Part shown: one piece after another, positions 9,186 to 16,984 of the stretch
Position numbering within the stretch: position 1 is the first letter of the stretch
Layout: every line of letters begins with the position of its first letter
Origin: Trichococcus alkaliphilus
GTDB taxonomy: Bacteria > Bacillota > Bacilli > Lactobacillales > Aerococcaceae
Assembly (NCBI RefSeq): GCF_003008695.1
Contig: NZ_PXZT01000019.1
Coordinates: 1 to 48,627, forward strand
Reading direction: 5' to 3'
DNA length: 48,627 bases
Translations under genes and position numbers: made by a program
The notes under the pieces: model-generated
What the model saw: only the letters and a program-made list of their open reading frames with translations
Told to the model about the DNA's origin: nothing
The model's database searches: none

Positions 9186-10469
9186 TTACAAAAATATTTT
9201 GTTGATGACCCTTCCATCCGTGGCTTCCGGAAATTTCAGACCGATTGCATGCAGGAAAGTCGGTCCTTCGTCTATCAACCTGCCCTTTTCGACAACAGCG
9301 TCTTTGTCGATTCCGGGTCCGGAAACCATCAGCATCGTGGCATATTTTTTCTTTTTCGGACTGAAGCCGTGCGTTGCGCTATGCAATCTTCGGTCAGGAA
9401 GGTTTTTGGCGGTGCTTTCCATGAAAGGATACAGCACGTCACTCTCAAAATAATAACCCGCCTTCGCTTCCAGAATGAAGAGGCAATTCTCATCCGCTCC
9501 CATTTTTCTGGCTTCTGCAGCCGAATGGATGGTTTCAACCCGGTCTTCAATCCCTTTCAATGCATCCAATATCATTTTATTAGTGATGCTGACATCTTTA
9601 CGGTAAATATAACAAGCACCATCCGCGGCTTTTGCCAGCACTTTCCAGTCCTTGATGTTCCTTTTGCGATCCAAAGTCTGCCACCCTTTGTCCAAAAACA
9701 GGTGGTTCGGGCGGATGACCGTATGCGTATCGATCTGATAATGATCTCCCAGTACAGCCAACACGGTATCCTCATAGATATCCATTTCTTTCATCGCGTC
9801 GATGATTTGGCCGAGATGGCGATCCATCCGGACGATGGCTTCTTTCGCTTGATCGCTCAAGACGCCAAATTGATGACGCATGCTGTCCAGATCGACCAGA
9901 TGCACAGCCAGCAGATCTGGCTGTTTCGTTTTGATCGTGTCGACCGCAATCGCCGTGACAAATTCATCCAACTCCGGTTGGGCAATGCCGTTCCGCAACG
10001 AACTGTATTTTTTGTTCATCTCCAGCGCATATTTTGTGCTGGAGGCAAACGCTGAAACCATCACTTGATTTTGCCAAGGTCTGTTCGGAAAAATTTCCAC
10101 AAGGTTATAGTCGATGGACGGACTTTTCCCTGTCACTGGCCAAAGCAAAGCGCAGGTTGTATAACCAGCCTTCTTTGCGACATCAAACAATGTCGCCTTC
10201 TTTATTTCTTTCGCATACCAATACCAGTCCGGAGACTGTCTTTCCGGTTGCCGATGTGTATTGTGGATGATACCGTGGCGATTCGGATTCATCCCGGTTG
10301 CGATTGAAGTATGGGCTACGTATGTCAAAGAAGGATAAACCGATTCCACCTCTTTGACGAGTGCACTTCTGTTCAATATTTCCTGGAGATGGGGCAGCGT
10401 CTTGGCAAATTCTAAGTCACTGGCACCAAATGCATCTAATGAAATGATATACAGTTTTCTTTTTACCAT
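9186..10469 (-). CDS. Alkaline phosphatase superfamily phosphodiesterase/nucleotide pyrophosphatase
   Basis: A 427-residue AlkP-superfamily metalloenzyme of the type I phosphodiesterase/nucleotide pyrophosphatase group. Metal-binding and nucleophile landmarks are IISLDAFG near the N-terminus, YPSLTYVAHTSIATG (nucleophile Thr), AVHLVDLDSMRHQFG and VLGDHYQIDTHT in the middle, and SATHGFSP near the C-terminus. No signal peptide or membrane segment is visible, so it should be cytoplasmic. GGAGGG lies 7 nt before the ATG. It is followed by the Nudix gene after 21 nt; both act on phosphate-ester bonds of nucleotides or similar compounds. Confidence 0.88.
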   Translation of the reverse strand: MVKRKLYIISLDAFGASDLEFAKTLPHLQEILNRSALVKEVESVYPSLTYVAHTSIATGMNPNRHGIIHNTHRQPERQSPDWYWYAKEIKKATLFDVAKKAGYTTCALLWPVTGKSPSIDYNLVEIFPNRPWQNQVMVSAFASSTKYALEMNKKYSSLRNGIAQPELDEFVTAIAVDTIKTKQPDLLAVHLVDLDSMRHQFGVLSDQAKEAIVRMDRHLGQIIDAMKEMDIYEDTVLAVLGDHYQIDTHTVIRPNHLFLDKGWQTLDRKRNIKDWKVLAKAADGACYIYRKDVSITNKMILDALKGIEDRVETIHSAAEARKMGADENCLFILEAKAGYYFESDVLYPFMESTAKNLPDRRLHSATHGFSPKKKKYATMLMVSGPGIDKDAVVEKGRLIDEGPTFLHAIGLKFPEATDGRVINKIFL

Positions 10470-10556
10470 AATAACACCCTCCTATCCTGCTATTTTACCA
10501 TATATTGGGAGCCGCATGGATACAGCAAAGTATTTAATTTCAACATTCTTTTGACA

Positions 10557-10578
10557 GTGACGGAGCAGCTTACGTCAC
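10557..10578. repeat. Palindrome in the pit upstream region
   Basis: GTGACG (10557-10562) and CGTCAC (10573-10578) form a perfect inverted repeat with a 10-nt centre. The 340-nt gap 10470-10810 also holds a second imperfect repeat (GTTTC/GGAAAC, 10581-10598). It could be an operator or an RNA hairpin; there is no evidence for either. Confidence 0.3.
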
Positions 10579-10643
10579 CGGTTTCTAAAATCGGAAACAA
10601 CAGTTTTCCGTCCGTTCCGTTTCCTTCAAAAAGCTATTCTATT

Positions 10644-10672
10644 TTGGAACAGGTAGGAGTAAAATAGATAAT
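10644..10672 (+). promoter_or_regulatory. Candidate promoter of the pit operon
   Basis: TTGGAA, 17 nt and GATAAT on the plus strand, about 140 nt before the transporter start. Confidence 0.35.
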
Positions 10673-10810
10673 GTGCAATATCTAACAATACAATAGCGAA
10701 ATCATCTTATATGCCGACCTCTGCCCTACTGGAAGCACACCGTTTCCATTCAGCAGTTATGAAAAATAAGGCAAGCGGTTACATTATTTGAGCACGTTAT
10801 TCAAGAAAGT

Positions 10811-11878
10811 GTGGAAATGCAAACTATGACAATCACATTCACGGATTTTCTCGACAGTATTCAGACAAACCCCATCCTCCTGATCATTGTGATATTGACT
10901 CTGGGTGTCATTTTGGTGAACGGCTGGACCGATGCTCCGAACGCAATCGCAACTTGTGTATCCACCAGGTCCATTGCTCCTCAAAAAGCCATTCTGATGG
11001 CAGCCGTCTTTAACTTTCTGGGCGTCTTCGTGATGACATCCATCAACGCGACCGTAGCACAGACAATCGCGAACATGGTCGATTTCGGCAACGATCCGAA
11101 GCTGTCGATCATCGCACTCTGCGCCGCACTTTTCGCGATTGTTCTGTGGGCAACGGCAGCATGGTACTTCGGAATTCCGACAAGCGAGAGCCACGCCTTG
11201 ATTGCGGGCATTTCAGGAGCGGCGATTGCACTTCAAGGAGGATTCGGGGCCATCAACGGTTCAGAGTGGATCAAAGTCATCTACGGCCTGATCCTCTCCA
11301 CTATCTTGGGCTTCGGCTTCGGTTTTGGGGTATCGAAAATCACAACGACCATCTGCAGAAATAAGGAGCGGCAAAAAACGGGACCGTTTTTCCAGATCGG
11401 CCAAGTACTTGGCGGAGCGGCGATGGCCTTTATGCACGGAGCCCAAGACGGCCAAAAGTTCATGGGAATCTTTATGTTGGGAATTTTTCTGGGTCAAGGG
11501 AACAGCAATACGACCCAGTTCATCATCCCACTTTGGATGATGATCCTCTGCTCATTCGTAATGGCACTCGGCACCTCGATTGGCGGATACAAAATCATCA
11601 AAACAGTTGGTATGAACATGGTCAAGCTGGAAGGCTATCAGGGCTTCAGCGCGGACGTAGGGGCAGCTGCGTGCCTATTGCTCTCATCCATCTGGGGTTT
11701 GCCGGTAAGTACCACACATACAAAAACGACTGCCATCATGGGAGTTGGTGCCGCAAAACGGCTGTCTTCCGTAAATTGGATCACCGTCAAAGAAATGGTT
11801 TGGGCTTGGGTTCTTACGTTTCCGGGCTGCGGTCTGGTCGGTTACCTGATGGCGCTTATTTTCATGAATATATTCTGA
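10811..11878 (+). CDS. pit: Inorganic phosphate transporter, PiT family
   Basis: A polytopic membrane protein of about 355 residues, importing metal-phosphate with protons. PiT signatures are visible near the N-terminus (GWTDAPNAIATCVSTRSI) and C-terminus (GLPVSTTHTKTTAIMG), the two inverted-repeat GANDxxNxxG-like motifs of the family. Several hydrophobic helices are evident, with a cytoplasmic loop around residues 175-195 (KERQKTG). The frame opens at a GTG (10811); ATGs at 10817 and 10826 are alternatives and no ribosome site clearly decides. The PhoU-like partner follows after 13 nt. Confidence 0.92.
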   Translation: MEMQTMTITFTDFLDSIQTNPILLIIVILTLGVILVNGWTDAPNAIATCVSTRSIAPQKAILMAAVFNFLGVFVMTSINATVAQTIANMVDFGNDPKLSIIALCAALFAIVLWATAAWYFGIPTSESHALIAGISGAAIALQGGFGAINGSEWIKVIYGLILSTILGFGFGFGVSKITTTICRNKERQKTGPFFQIGQVLGGAAMAFMHGAQDGQKFMGIFMLGIFLGQGNSNTTQFIIPLWMMILCSFVMALGTSIGGYKIIKTVGMNMVKLEGYQGFSADVGAAACLLLSSIWGLPVSTTHTKTTAIMGVGAAKRLSSVNWITVKEMVWAWVLTFPGCGLVGYLMALIFMNIF

Positions 11879-11891
11879 GAAGATTGCAACC

Positions 11892-12524
11892 ATGCTGATG
11901 AGAAAAAAAACAAAAGAATACAGCTACTATCAAGAATTCATTGAAGTTTCTGCAATGGCCGTTTCCGCAGCCCAATTGATGAACAGCATTTTGGCTGATT
12001 ACAATTTGGAGACTCTGGAAGCCCGACTGAAGGAACTGCATGAAATCGAACATGCAGCGGATCAAAAGAAGCACAAGATGATGAGTTACCTATACAGCGA
12101 TTTTCTGCCTCCGCTCGAACGCGAGGACATCATCGATCTGGCCGGAGAATTGGATACGACCATCGACACCATTGAGGACACGCTCATCCACATCGATATC
12201 TATCAGATCCAAGAAATCACACCGGCAATGTTGAAGTTTATGGAGATAATCGAAAAGAGCGCGTTAAGCCTGGATGAAGCCATCAATGATCTGAAGAATT
12301 TCAAGAAATCAAAAATCATCAAAGAAGCCATCATCACCATCAATCGCCTTGAAAAACAAGGTGACGCTCTGTACACCCGTTCGGTCAAAAAATTGTTTGT
12401 AGAACAGAAGGATGCGCTGACGACAATGGCTACGACGAACATCTACGACCGGTTCGAACGGGCCACCGATTCCTTTGAAGCGGCAGCCGATGTCATCGAA
12501 ATGATCGTTTTGAAAAATTCGTAG
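11892..12524 (+). CDS. DUF47/PhoU-like phosphate transport regulator
   Basis: A 210-residue, almost fully helical cytoplasmic protein of the DUF47 (TIGR00153) family, distantly related to PhoU. It is commonly paired with PiT transporters and thought to modulate them. Acidic helix pairs with metal-coordination potential are visible (LDTTIDTIEDTLIHID; FERATDSFEAAADVIE). It lies 13 nt after pit in the same operon, ahead of a strong terminator. This order (transporter first) is the reverse of many genomes. The start may be the first or third codon. Confidence 0.9.
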   Translation: MLMRKKTKEYSYYQEFIEVSAMAVSAAQLMNSILADYNLETLEARLKELHEIEHAADQKKHKMMSYLYSDFLPPLEREDIIDLAGELDTTIDTIEDTLIHIDIYQIQEITPAMLKFMEIIEKSALSLDEAINDLKNFKKSKIIKEAIITINRLEKQGDALYTRSVKKLFVEQKDALTTMATTNIYDRFERATDSFEAAADVIEMIVLKNS

Positions 12525-12561
12525 CATGTTCCGGTACCGTGCATTCCATAACTGAAAAACA

Positions 12562-12605
12562 AAGAAGCAGCCACCGAATCCGCTGAGATTCGGTGGCTGC
12601 TTCTT
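12562..12605. terminator. Bidirectional intrinsic terminator
   Basis: A perfect 18-bp stem (AAGAAGCAGCCACCGAAT and its complement) has an 8-nt loop. It lies between the convergent pit operon and the DUF4349 gene and can serve both. Confidence 0.9.
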
Positions 12606-12631
12606 AATTGTTCCAGATTTATTTCTTAAGC

Positions 12632-13765
12632 TTACGGTTCCAATGGATCTTCCTTGTTGCCTGCCTCAGGGGTGGTTTCCTTTTCTTCATCACTTTTCGC
12701 GACTGGCGTTTCCGGCACGGTTGTTGCAGTAGTTTTTGTTGGCACTGGCGGTGTTGCGGTCGGTTTCGTTGCTACTATGGTTGTTCCTCCCGTTTTTCTT
12801 GGGTGGGTCCGTTCAAACCGTTCTTTCCGGCGCTCTTCGATCTGTTTTCTTTCCAAGAGTTGCTTTTCAGCTCTTTGCTTGCCCCAAACCGTTTTGCCGA
12901 ACAGTTTTTTGATCGCCCACAACAGCAGTAACAGCAACAGGACGGCTACGAAGAACGGCAGTGCGTAGATGAACCAGATAGCGGCATCCTGCAGCCAATA
13001 GTAGAAGGAATAAAGCGAATCGGTGAAAGCATCCTTGACGCGACCCCAGAAAGGCGCTGATCCGCCTTGGTTGTTCGAGATGCGCGAACGTTCGGAAACA
13101 GTCAGATACAAAGCCGTATAGTCGATCAGATCGTCGATGTTATCCAATTCGGACTGCAGCACTTCCCTTTCGGCTATGGCCGCACTGAGACTGTCTTCGA
13201 TGGTAAGAATCTCTTCGACCGTCTCCGCCTGCTCAAGCAGCGTCAACAGGCGCTCTTCCTTGCTTTGCAGCACGCTGATGCGCGTGGCTGTGTCCTCGTA
13301 ATATTGCGTAACATCTTCGTTGCCTTGCTGCTCGCTTACTTTTGTGCCCAGCCCACCCTCCAGATCATCCAGGAAGGCTGTCACTGAATCTTTCGGAATC
13401 CGGATCGTGTAGCTGCCTTGGCGATAGTTTTGGGTCAATGAAGAAGTCGTATAGAACATGTCGCCGCCGCTTGATTCATAGGAATACTCCACATAGGCTC
13501 CGTATTTTCCGACTATCTCCTTCAGATAGGCGATGGAATCATCATATTTCAACGTTTCATAGGAAAGGTGGACAGTGGTCACTACCTTTTCGCCGATCAG
13601 CAATCCCGAACCGACCGCCCCATCTGATTTGGCTATTTCGGTCGTCACGTTGTCTACTCCAGCAGCGTCTTGTTGCGAAACACTCGTTTCCTCCGGCGTT
13701 AAGAATGAACAGCCCACCAGTGAGAATGACAGCAGCGAAAGGATCAATAATTTCAATTTTTTCAA
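12632..13765 (-). CDS. DUF4349 lipoprotein with C-terminal membrane anchor
   Basis: About 377 residues. The N-terminus MKKLKLLILSLLSFSLVGC is a lipoprotein signal with an LVGC lipobox. The DUF4349 region (about residues 55-240) ends in a long coiled coil (SKEERLLTLLEQAETVEEIL). A transmembrane helix (FIYALPFFVAVLLLLLLL) follows, then a basic stretch and an acidic Pro/Thr/Val-rich tail (TATPPVPTKTTATTVPETP). The frame is open to 13780, but GGAGG lies inside those extra codons and sits 8 nt before the TTG at 13765, so that TTG is the preferred start. The function of DUF4349 proteins is unknown. It is probably anchored at both ends on the outer membrane face, with the basic part inside. Confidence 0.87.
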   Translation of the reverse strand: MKKLKLLILSLLSFSLVGCSFLTPEETSVSQQDAAGVDNVTTEIAKSDGAVGSGLLIGEKVVTTVHLSYETLKYDDSIAYLKEIVGKYGAYVEYSYESSGGDMFYTTSSLTQNYRQGSYTIRIPKDSVTAFLDDLEGGLGTKVSEQQGNEDVTQYYEDTATRISVLQSKEERLLTLLEQAETVEEILTIEDSLSAAIAEREVLQSELDNIDDLIDYTALYLTVSERSRISNNQGGSAPFWGRVKDAFTDSLYSFYYWLQDAAIWFIYALPFFVAVLLLLLLLWAIKKLFGKTVWGKQRAEKQLLERKQIEERRKERFERTHPRKTGGTTIVATKPTATPPVPTKTTATTVPETPVAKSDEEKETTPEAGNKEDPLEP

Positions 13766-13854
13766 TTGAGGCGCCTCCAATCTTTCCTAAGTTTCCTACT
13801 TAGATTATACCGCATGGCGGCCGCTGCGCCTAATAAAGCCCTTACATATTCAAA

Positions 13855-14037
13855 CTCCGGCTGTGGCGGGGTTGGCTTGGCCGGAGAACAACCGCGAAAA
13901 CTAGCCGCTTCTCCGGTGAAGCGGCCCTCGTCGGAGTTGACACGGCTTTAGCGCACTCTCCTCCTGCGAAGCAATCCTCGCAGGAGAAGATGTGTCTTTG
14001 GCGGCCGGCAGCTCCGGCGAACCGCCCCTCACCGGAG
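13855..14037. repeat. Tandem array of diverged hairpin repeats
   Basis: Three 26-bp units of pattern CTCCxGyGAA(G/C)C...CCTCryCxGGAG start at 13911, 13961 and 14012, spaced 50 and 51 bp. A more diverged fourth hairpin (CTCCGGC...GCCGGAG) lies at 13855-13886. In units 2 and 3 the arms change together and keep pairing (CTCCTGCGA/TCGCAGGAG; CTCCGG/CCGGAG). The spacers are also related (ACACGGCTTTAGCGC-like). The stretch 13766-14066 has no credible gene. Confidence 0.7.
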
Positions 14038-14066
14038 CTGCCGATCCCATTCATTCCAACACAAAA

Positions 14067-14119
14067 AGAAAGGGCCGGAAAGGTAAACACCTAAGTGTTC
14101 ATCTTTCCGACCCTTTCTT
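14067..14119 (-). terminator. Strong terminator ending the structured RNA
   Basis: On the minus strand AAGAAAGGG-CGGAAAG pairs with CTTTCCG-CCCTTTCTT and runs into TTTTTG. A small palindrome (ACACCTAAGTGT-like) fills the loop. Confidence 0.85.
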
Positions 14120-14287
14120 CTGATACGGCATGGGTAAACCCATGGATGGGACTGTTCACAGCAGTCACCATCAAACATCCACATCCTGTGGTTGTGCAAG
14201 CACGTATGTCCCGTTTGATTTGCAATCACTTCGCCGCTTGCGCGGAATGGGCGAACCCACCTGATTGCTCGTCGCCTCATCGCATGT
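14067..14287 (-). ncRNA. Structured non-coding RNA of about 220 nt, family not identified
   Basis: The minus-strand sequence folds into consecutive perfect stems. GCAATCA (14268-14262) pairs with TGATTGC (14228-14222) and encloses two hairpins, TGGG-TTCG-CCCA and CCGC-GCAA-GCGG, capped by UUCG and GNRA tetraloops. ATCAAAC (14219-14213) pairs with GTTTGAT (14176-14170) and encloses GTG-CTTG-CAC and CCACA-GGA-TGTGG. GACTG/CAGTC (14166-14150) and CATGGG-TTTA-CCCATG (14144-14129) follow, then a strong terminator. It has its own extended -10 promoter. No convincing reading frame spans it. It does not look like 6S, tmRNA, SRP or RNase P RNA. A family such as the raiA motif should be tested; I cannot assign one. 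Confidence 0.7.
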
Positions 14288-14292
14288 AAAAC

Positions 14293-14321
14293 ATCTTATC
14301 ATGCAGAAACCGAAAAAGCAA
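14293..14321 (-). promoter_or_regulatory. Promoter of the structured RNA
   Basis: On the minus strand TTGCTT (14321-14316), 17 nt and TAAGAT (14298-14293) preceded by TGA (extended -10). The predicted start is near 14286, about 70 nt past the SGNH hydrolase stop. Confidence 0.55.
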
Positions 14322-14359
14322 GACTTTTCAGCACGATTCTTTTTTTTACGCAATGACCT

Positions 14360-15007
14360 TTATTTTATGCCACTCTCGTCAAATTGCTTCAGCCAAGCAT
14401 CGGCGATGAGCTGGTGGCCTTTTTTGGTCGGATGGACACCGTCATTCGATAAAGTTTCATAACCATCGACAGCACCGATTCCATTCAGATAAGCATCCAG
14501 CCCGATCCAATCGGCATCGAACTCTTCGGCAAGGCGTTTGACGATTTCCTGTTTCGGATCCAAATCAACCCGCCAAGTTTTGCGGTCTTCCGGATACGGG
14601 AAGACGAACGGCTCCATCAGAATGAGCCTTGCATCCGATTTTTTCCGCAAAGAGGCCAACAAATGGCGGTAATGCATTTCGAACTGTTCAGCGCCCGCTT
14701 CGGTCGCGAACACCGTTTCATCGCCGACATTATGCCACGTATCATTGATGCCGATCAACATAGTTACGACATCAGGTTCGAGCGAAACGCAATCGGCGTG
14801 CCATCTTTCCGCTATATCATGGATTCGGTTGCCGCTGATGCCGCGGTTGATCAGCTGGTAGTGTTCGGAATCGCCTCTATCCGCAAGAGCCTTCGCTATT
14901 ATTGCCACATAGCCTTTCCCCAGCGAATCGGGGTTGTTGCGGTTGCGGCCGACATCCGTGATGCTGTCGCCGATGAAAAGCAATTTGCGCTTGGTCGTTT
15001 TCTCCAT
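14360..15007 (-). CDS. SGNH/GDSL-family hydrolase
   Basis: A 215-residue esterase/lipase-like protein. Block I is FIGDSITDVGRNR (nucleophile Ser), block II GISGNRI (oxyanion Gly), block III IGINDTWHN (Asn) and block V DGVHPTKKGH (Asp and His), so the whole Ser-Asp-His machinery is present. No signal peptide is visible, so it should be cytoplasmic; substrates could be acyl or acetyl esters of sugars or lipids. It starts 9 nt after the glyoxalase stop, implying one transcript. The ribosome site (GGGCGGACCT) is weak, which fits translational coupling. Confidence 0.9.
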   Translation of the reverse strand: MEKTTKRKLLFIGDSITDVGRNRNNPDSLGKGYVAIIAKALADRGDSEHYQLINRGISGNRIHDIAERWHADCVSLEPDVVTMLIGINDTWHNVGDETVFATEAGAEQFEMHYRHLLASLRKKSDARLILMEPFVFPYPEDRKTWRVDLDPKQEIVKRLAEEFDADWIGLDAYLNGIGAVDGYETLSNDGVHPTKKGHQLIADAWLKQFDESGIK

Positions 15008-15016
15008 AGGTCCGCC

Positions 15017-15391
15017 CTATCTGTTCTGGATGACTTCAACCTTGTAGCCATCCGGATCGGTGATGAAGTAGTATCTTACGGAAGAATCAGGCAAACCTTT
15101 ATAGTCGGTCACGTTGAATCCGGCAGCTACCTGTTTGTCATGGAGTGCTTCAAATTCATCCACTCCGATGGCGATATGGCCATAACCGTCACCGATGTTA
15201 TAAGGCTCATGGTCGTAATTGTAAGTCAATTCCAACTCATAGTCATCGCCTTTCAAACCTAAGTAGACGATTGAAAACTTGTGCTCAGGGTAATCCAACT
15301 TCTTTTTCTCTTGGAAATCAAACGCCTCTTTGTAGAACGCAATCGATTTATCCAAGTGCTGCACGCGGATGCAAGTGTGTAACATTTTCAT
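15017..15391 (-). CDS. gloA: Lactoylglutathione lyase (glyoxalase I), VOC family
   Basis: A protein of about 124 residues converting the methylglyoxal hemithioacetal to the S-lactoyl thiol. It has the paired beta-alpha-beta-beta-beta modules of VOC enzymes. Metal-ligand positions are visible: MLHTCIRV (His5), LELTYN (Glu), GYGHIAIGV (His) and GYKVEVIQ (Glu). The frame is open further upstream to 15448, but homologues start at MKMLHTxxRV, matching the ATG at 15391, with GAGAGG about 12 nt upstream. First gene of a two-gene unit with the SGNH hydrolase. Confidence 0.92.
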   Translation of the reverse strand: MKMLHTCIRVQHLDKSIAFYKEAFDFQEKKKLDYPEHKFSIVYLGLKGDDYELELTYNYDHEPYNIGDGYGHIAIGVDEFEALHDKQVAAGFNVTDYKGLPDSSVRYYFITDPDGYKVEVIQNR

Positions 15392-15538
15392 TGAGTCATC
15401 ATTCCTCTCATTTATGCTGTCCTTATCATACCGAATTATCGGTTCCATTACAAAAAGTTTGTCGCAAAAATAACCTTGCTATATCCCACAAACTGAATTA
15501 TTCTAGAGGTTAGTTACCAGCGAGAAGGAGAAAACTCA

Positions 15539-16387
15539 ATGAAGATATGTATCTATTGCCATAACCGCATCCCGAAAGAAGCTTTGATCTGCCCGATGTG
15601 CGGGTCGGATGTTTCCGGTTCGGATGCGATCCACCAAGATGATTTTTATCAATCCACTTTATTCGAGGATAATACGGAAAAATTTGTCGACCTTACGGAG
15701 GATGAGGAAGAAGAAGCGGCTGAAGCGGCTTCGCGTGCTGATAAGCAAGCCTTCTCTTTCAATGAAGCAAAGAATAAATTCATCCGCTACATGCGTTTTT
15801 TGTGGAAAAAAATGAAAGACCCCGCGGAGACCAGAAAATCGCGCAGAGAAAGCCACAACCTTTACGGCTACTTTACCTTCGTCCTTTCAGCGCTGCTTTC
15901 AGCCGGATTGGTGACGCGGATTGCGGTCGCATTGGCTAATCAATATGATTTGCTTTCGCAGATTTCATTGCTGCCGACCGTCACTTTCCAGGTAGAACCG
16001 GTTGTTTGGTTCATGAAGAGTTTTCTGTTGTTCCTAGCGTTCTACTATCTGTACCCATTTTTGGCGTACCTCATCAAAACATTCTTTTTGCACAGACGCC
16101 ATGCCTTCCATAACTGGATGACGCAGTATGCGGGAATGAACGCTTTCGGCCTGTTGTTGTTGGGTGCCGCCTTTGTGACCAGCCTCATCGCCCCGATCCT
16201 GATGGCTGTCCCGGTGCTGTTGTTGTTCTTGGTCCATCTGTCCAGCTATCTGGTGACGTTCATCGCCAGCCTGTACCAGACGATCAATGAAACGAAGCGG
16301 GATACGCTCTACCTTTGCCTCGGCGGCATCAGTGCACATTTGTTGTTGATGATGACGATTGCCTATGTATTATTCCTGAAAATGTAG
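15539..16387 (+). CDS. Zinc-ribbon membrane protein of unknown function
   Basis: 282 residues. The N-terminus is a zinc ribbon (CIYCHNRIPKEALICPMCG, Cys pairs at residues 4/7 and 18/21). An acidic linker (DLTEDEEEEAAEAA) and a basic stretch (KKMKDPAETRKSRRE) follow. About five hydrophobic helices make up residues 105-280 (FTFVLSALLSAGLV; SFLLFLAFYYLYPFLAYLI; FGLLLLGAAFVTSLIAPILM; VLLLFLVHLSSYLVTF; LLLMMTIAYVLFL). GAAGGAG lies about 8 nt before the ATG. A lone gene ended by a strong terminator. I do not recognise a named family beyond 'zinc ribbon domain-containing protein'. Confidence 0.85.
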   Translation: MKICIYCHNRIPKEALICPMCGSDVSGSDAIHQDDFYQSTLFEDNTEKFVDLTEDEEEEAAEAASRADKQAFSFNEAKNKFIRYMRFLWKKMKDPAETRKSRRESHNLYGYFTFVLSALLSAGLVTRIAVALANQYDLLSQISLLPTVTFQVEPVVWFMKSFLLFLAFYYLYPFLAYLIKTFFLHRRHAFHNWMTQYAGMNAFGLLLLGAAFVTSLIAPILMAVPVLLLFLVHLSSYLVTFIASLYQTINETKRDTLYLCLGGISAHLLLMMTIAYVLFLKM

Positions 16388-16390
16388 CAT

Positions 16391-16437
16391 AAAAACAACT
16401 GCGGCCCACCTCTGATTGGTGGGCCGCAGTTGTTTTT
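16391..16437. terminator. Bidirectional intrinsic terminator
   Basis: A 20-bp perfect stem (AAAAACAACTGCGGCCCACC and its complement) with a 7-nt loop lies between the convergent zinc-ribbon and cdd genes. Confidence 0.92.
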
Positions 16438-16836
16438 TTACATATCCAAATCGGTAAAGGCATAGGGAACCAACTCTTTGATTGTCAGCTCCATGATTTT
16501 CCCGTGCTTGTCGGAAAGGTAGACAGGCGTTTCGTACCCGCATAATTCCACCATCACCTGGCGGCAGATGCTGCACGGCGGAAGGAAAGTTTCCGTGTCG
16601 CCGGCGATGGCGATGGCTACGACGTCGTCTTTGCGGTAGCCTCTCGTAACTCCGGTGAACAAGGCGGTCCGCTCAGCGCAGTTTGTCGCGCCGAAGGAAA
16701 CATTTTCCACGTTCACGCCTTCGATCACTTCGCCGTCCTTATAGAGGACTGCTGCCCCAACCGGAAAATGGGAATACGGGCTGTATGCATGTTGCATGGC
16801 CGCTCTTGCTCTGGAGACTAATTCTTCACTGTTCAT
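16438..16836 (-). CDS. cdd: Cytidine deaminase
   Basis: Small tetrameric-type zinc enzyme that deaminates cytidine and deoxycytidine for pyrimidine salvage. 132 residues from the ATG at 16836. The zinc site is complete: Cys53 and catalytic Glu55 in TNCAERTA, Cys88 and Cys91 in PPCSICRQ. The frame reaches a TTG at 16857, but GAGGG within that extension is 7 nt before the ATG and sets the start. It abuts the terminator shared with the preceding convergent gene. Confidence 0.95.
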   Translation of the reverse strand: MNSEELVSRARAAMQHAYSPYSHFPVGAAVLYKDGEVIEGVNVENVSFGATNCAERTALFTGVTRGYRKDDVVAIAIAGDTETFLPPCSICRQVMVELCGYETPVYLSDKHGKIMELTIKELVPYAFTDLDM

Positions 16837-16984
16837 CGATGATCCCTCGCTTATCAAGAATGGGTATTTTTTCTGATCGGTAAATGTTCGTGTTTACAGT
16901 ATACCGATTATTCCAGATTTTGCCAAACCGGAAAGGTCATCGGTCAGCGTTGCTTAGCTCCTGCTCAAGCTTTAATCGTTCGGA

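Noticed and set aside
13842-14090. 82-codon minus-strand frame across the hairpin array
   Set aside because: It has no ribosome site or family resemblance, and its composition is explained by the repeated palindromes beneath it.
14067-14287. Identification of the structured RNA as 6S RNA
   Set aside because: 6S is one long, nearly continuous hairpin with a central bubble, whereas this sequence forms separate short stems and its ends do not pair.
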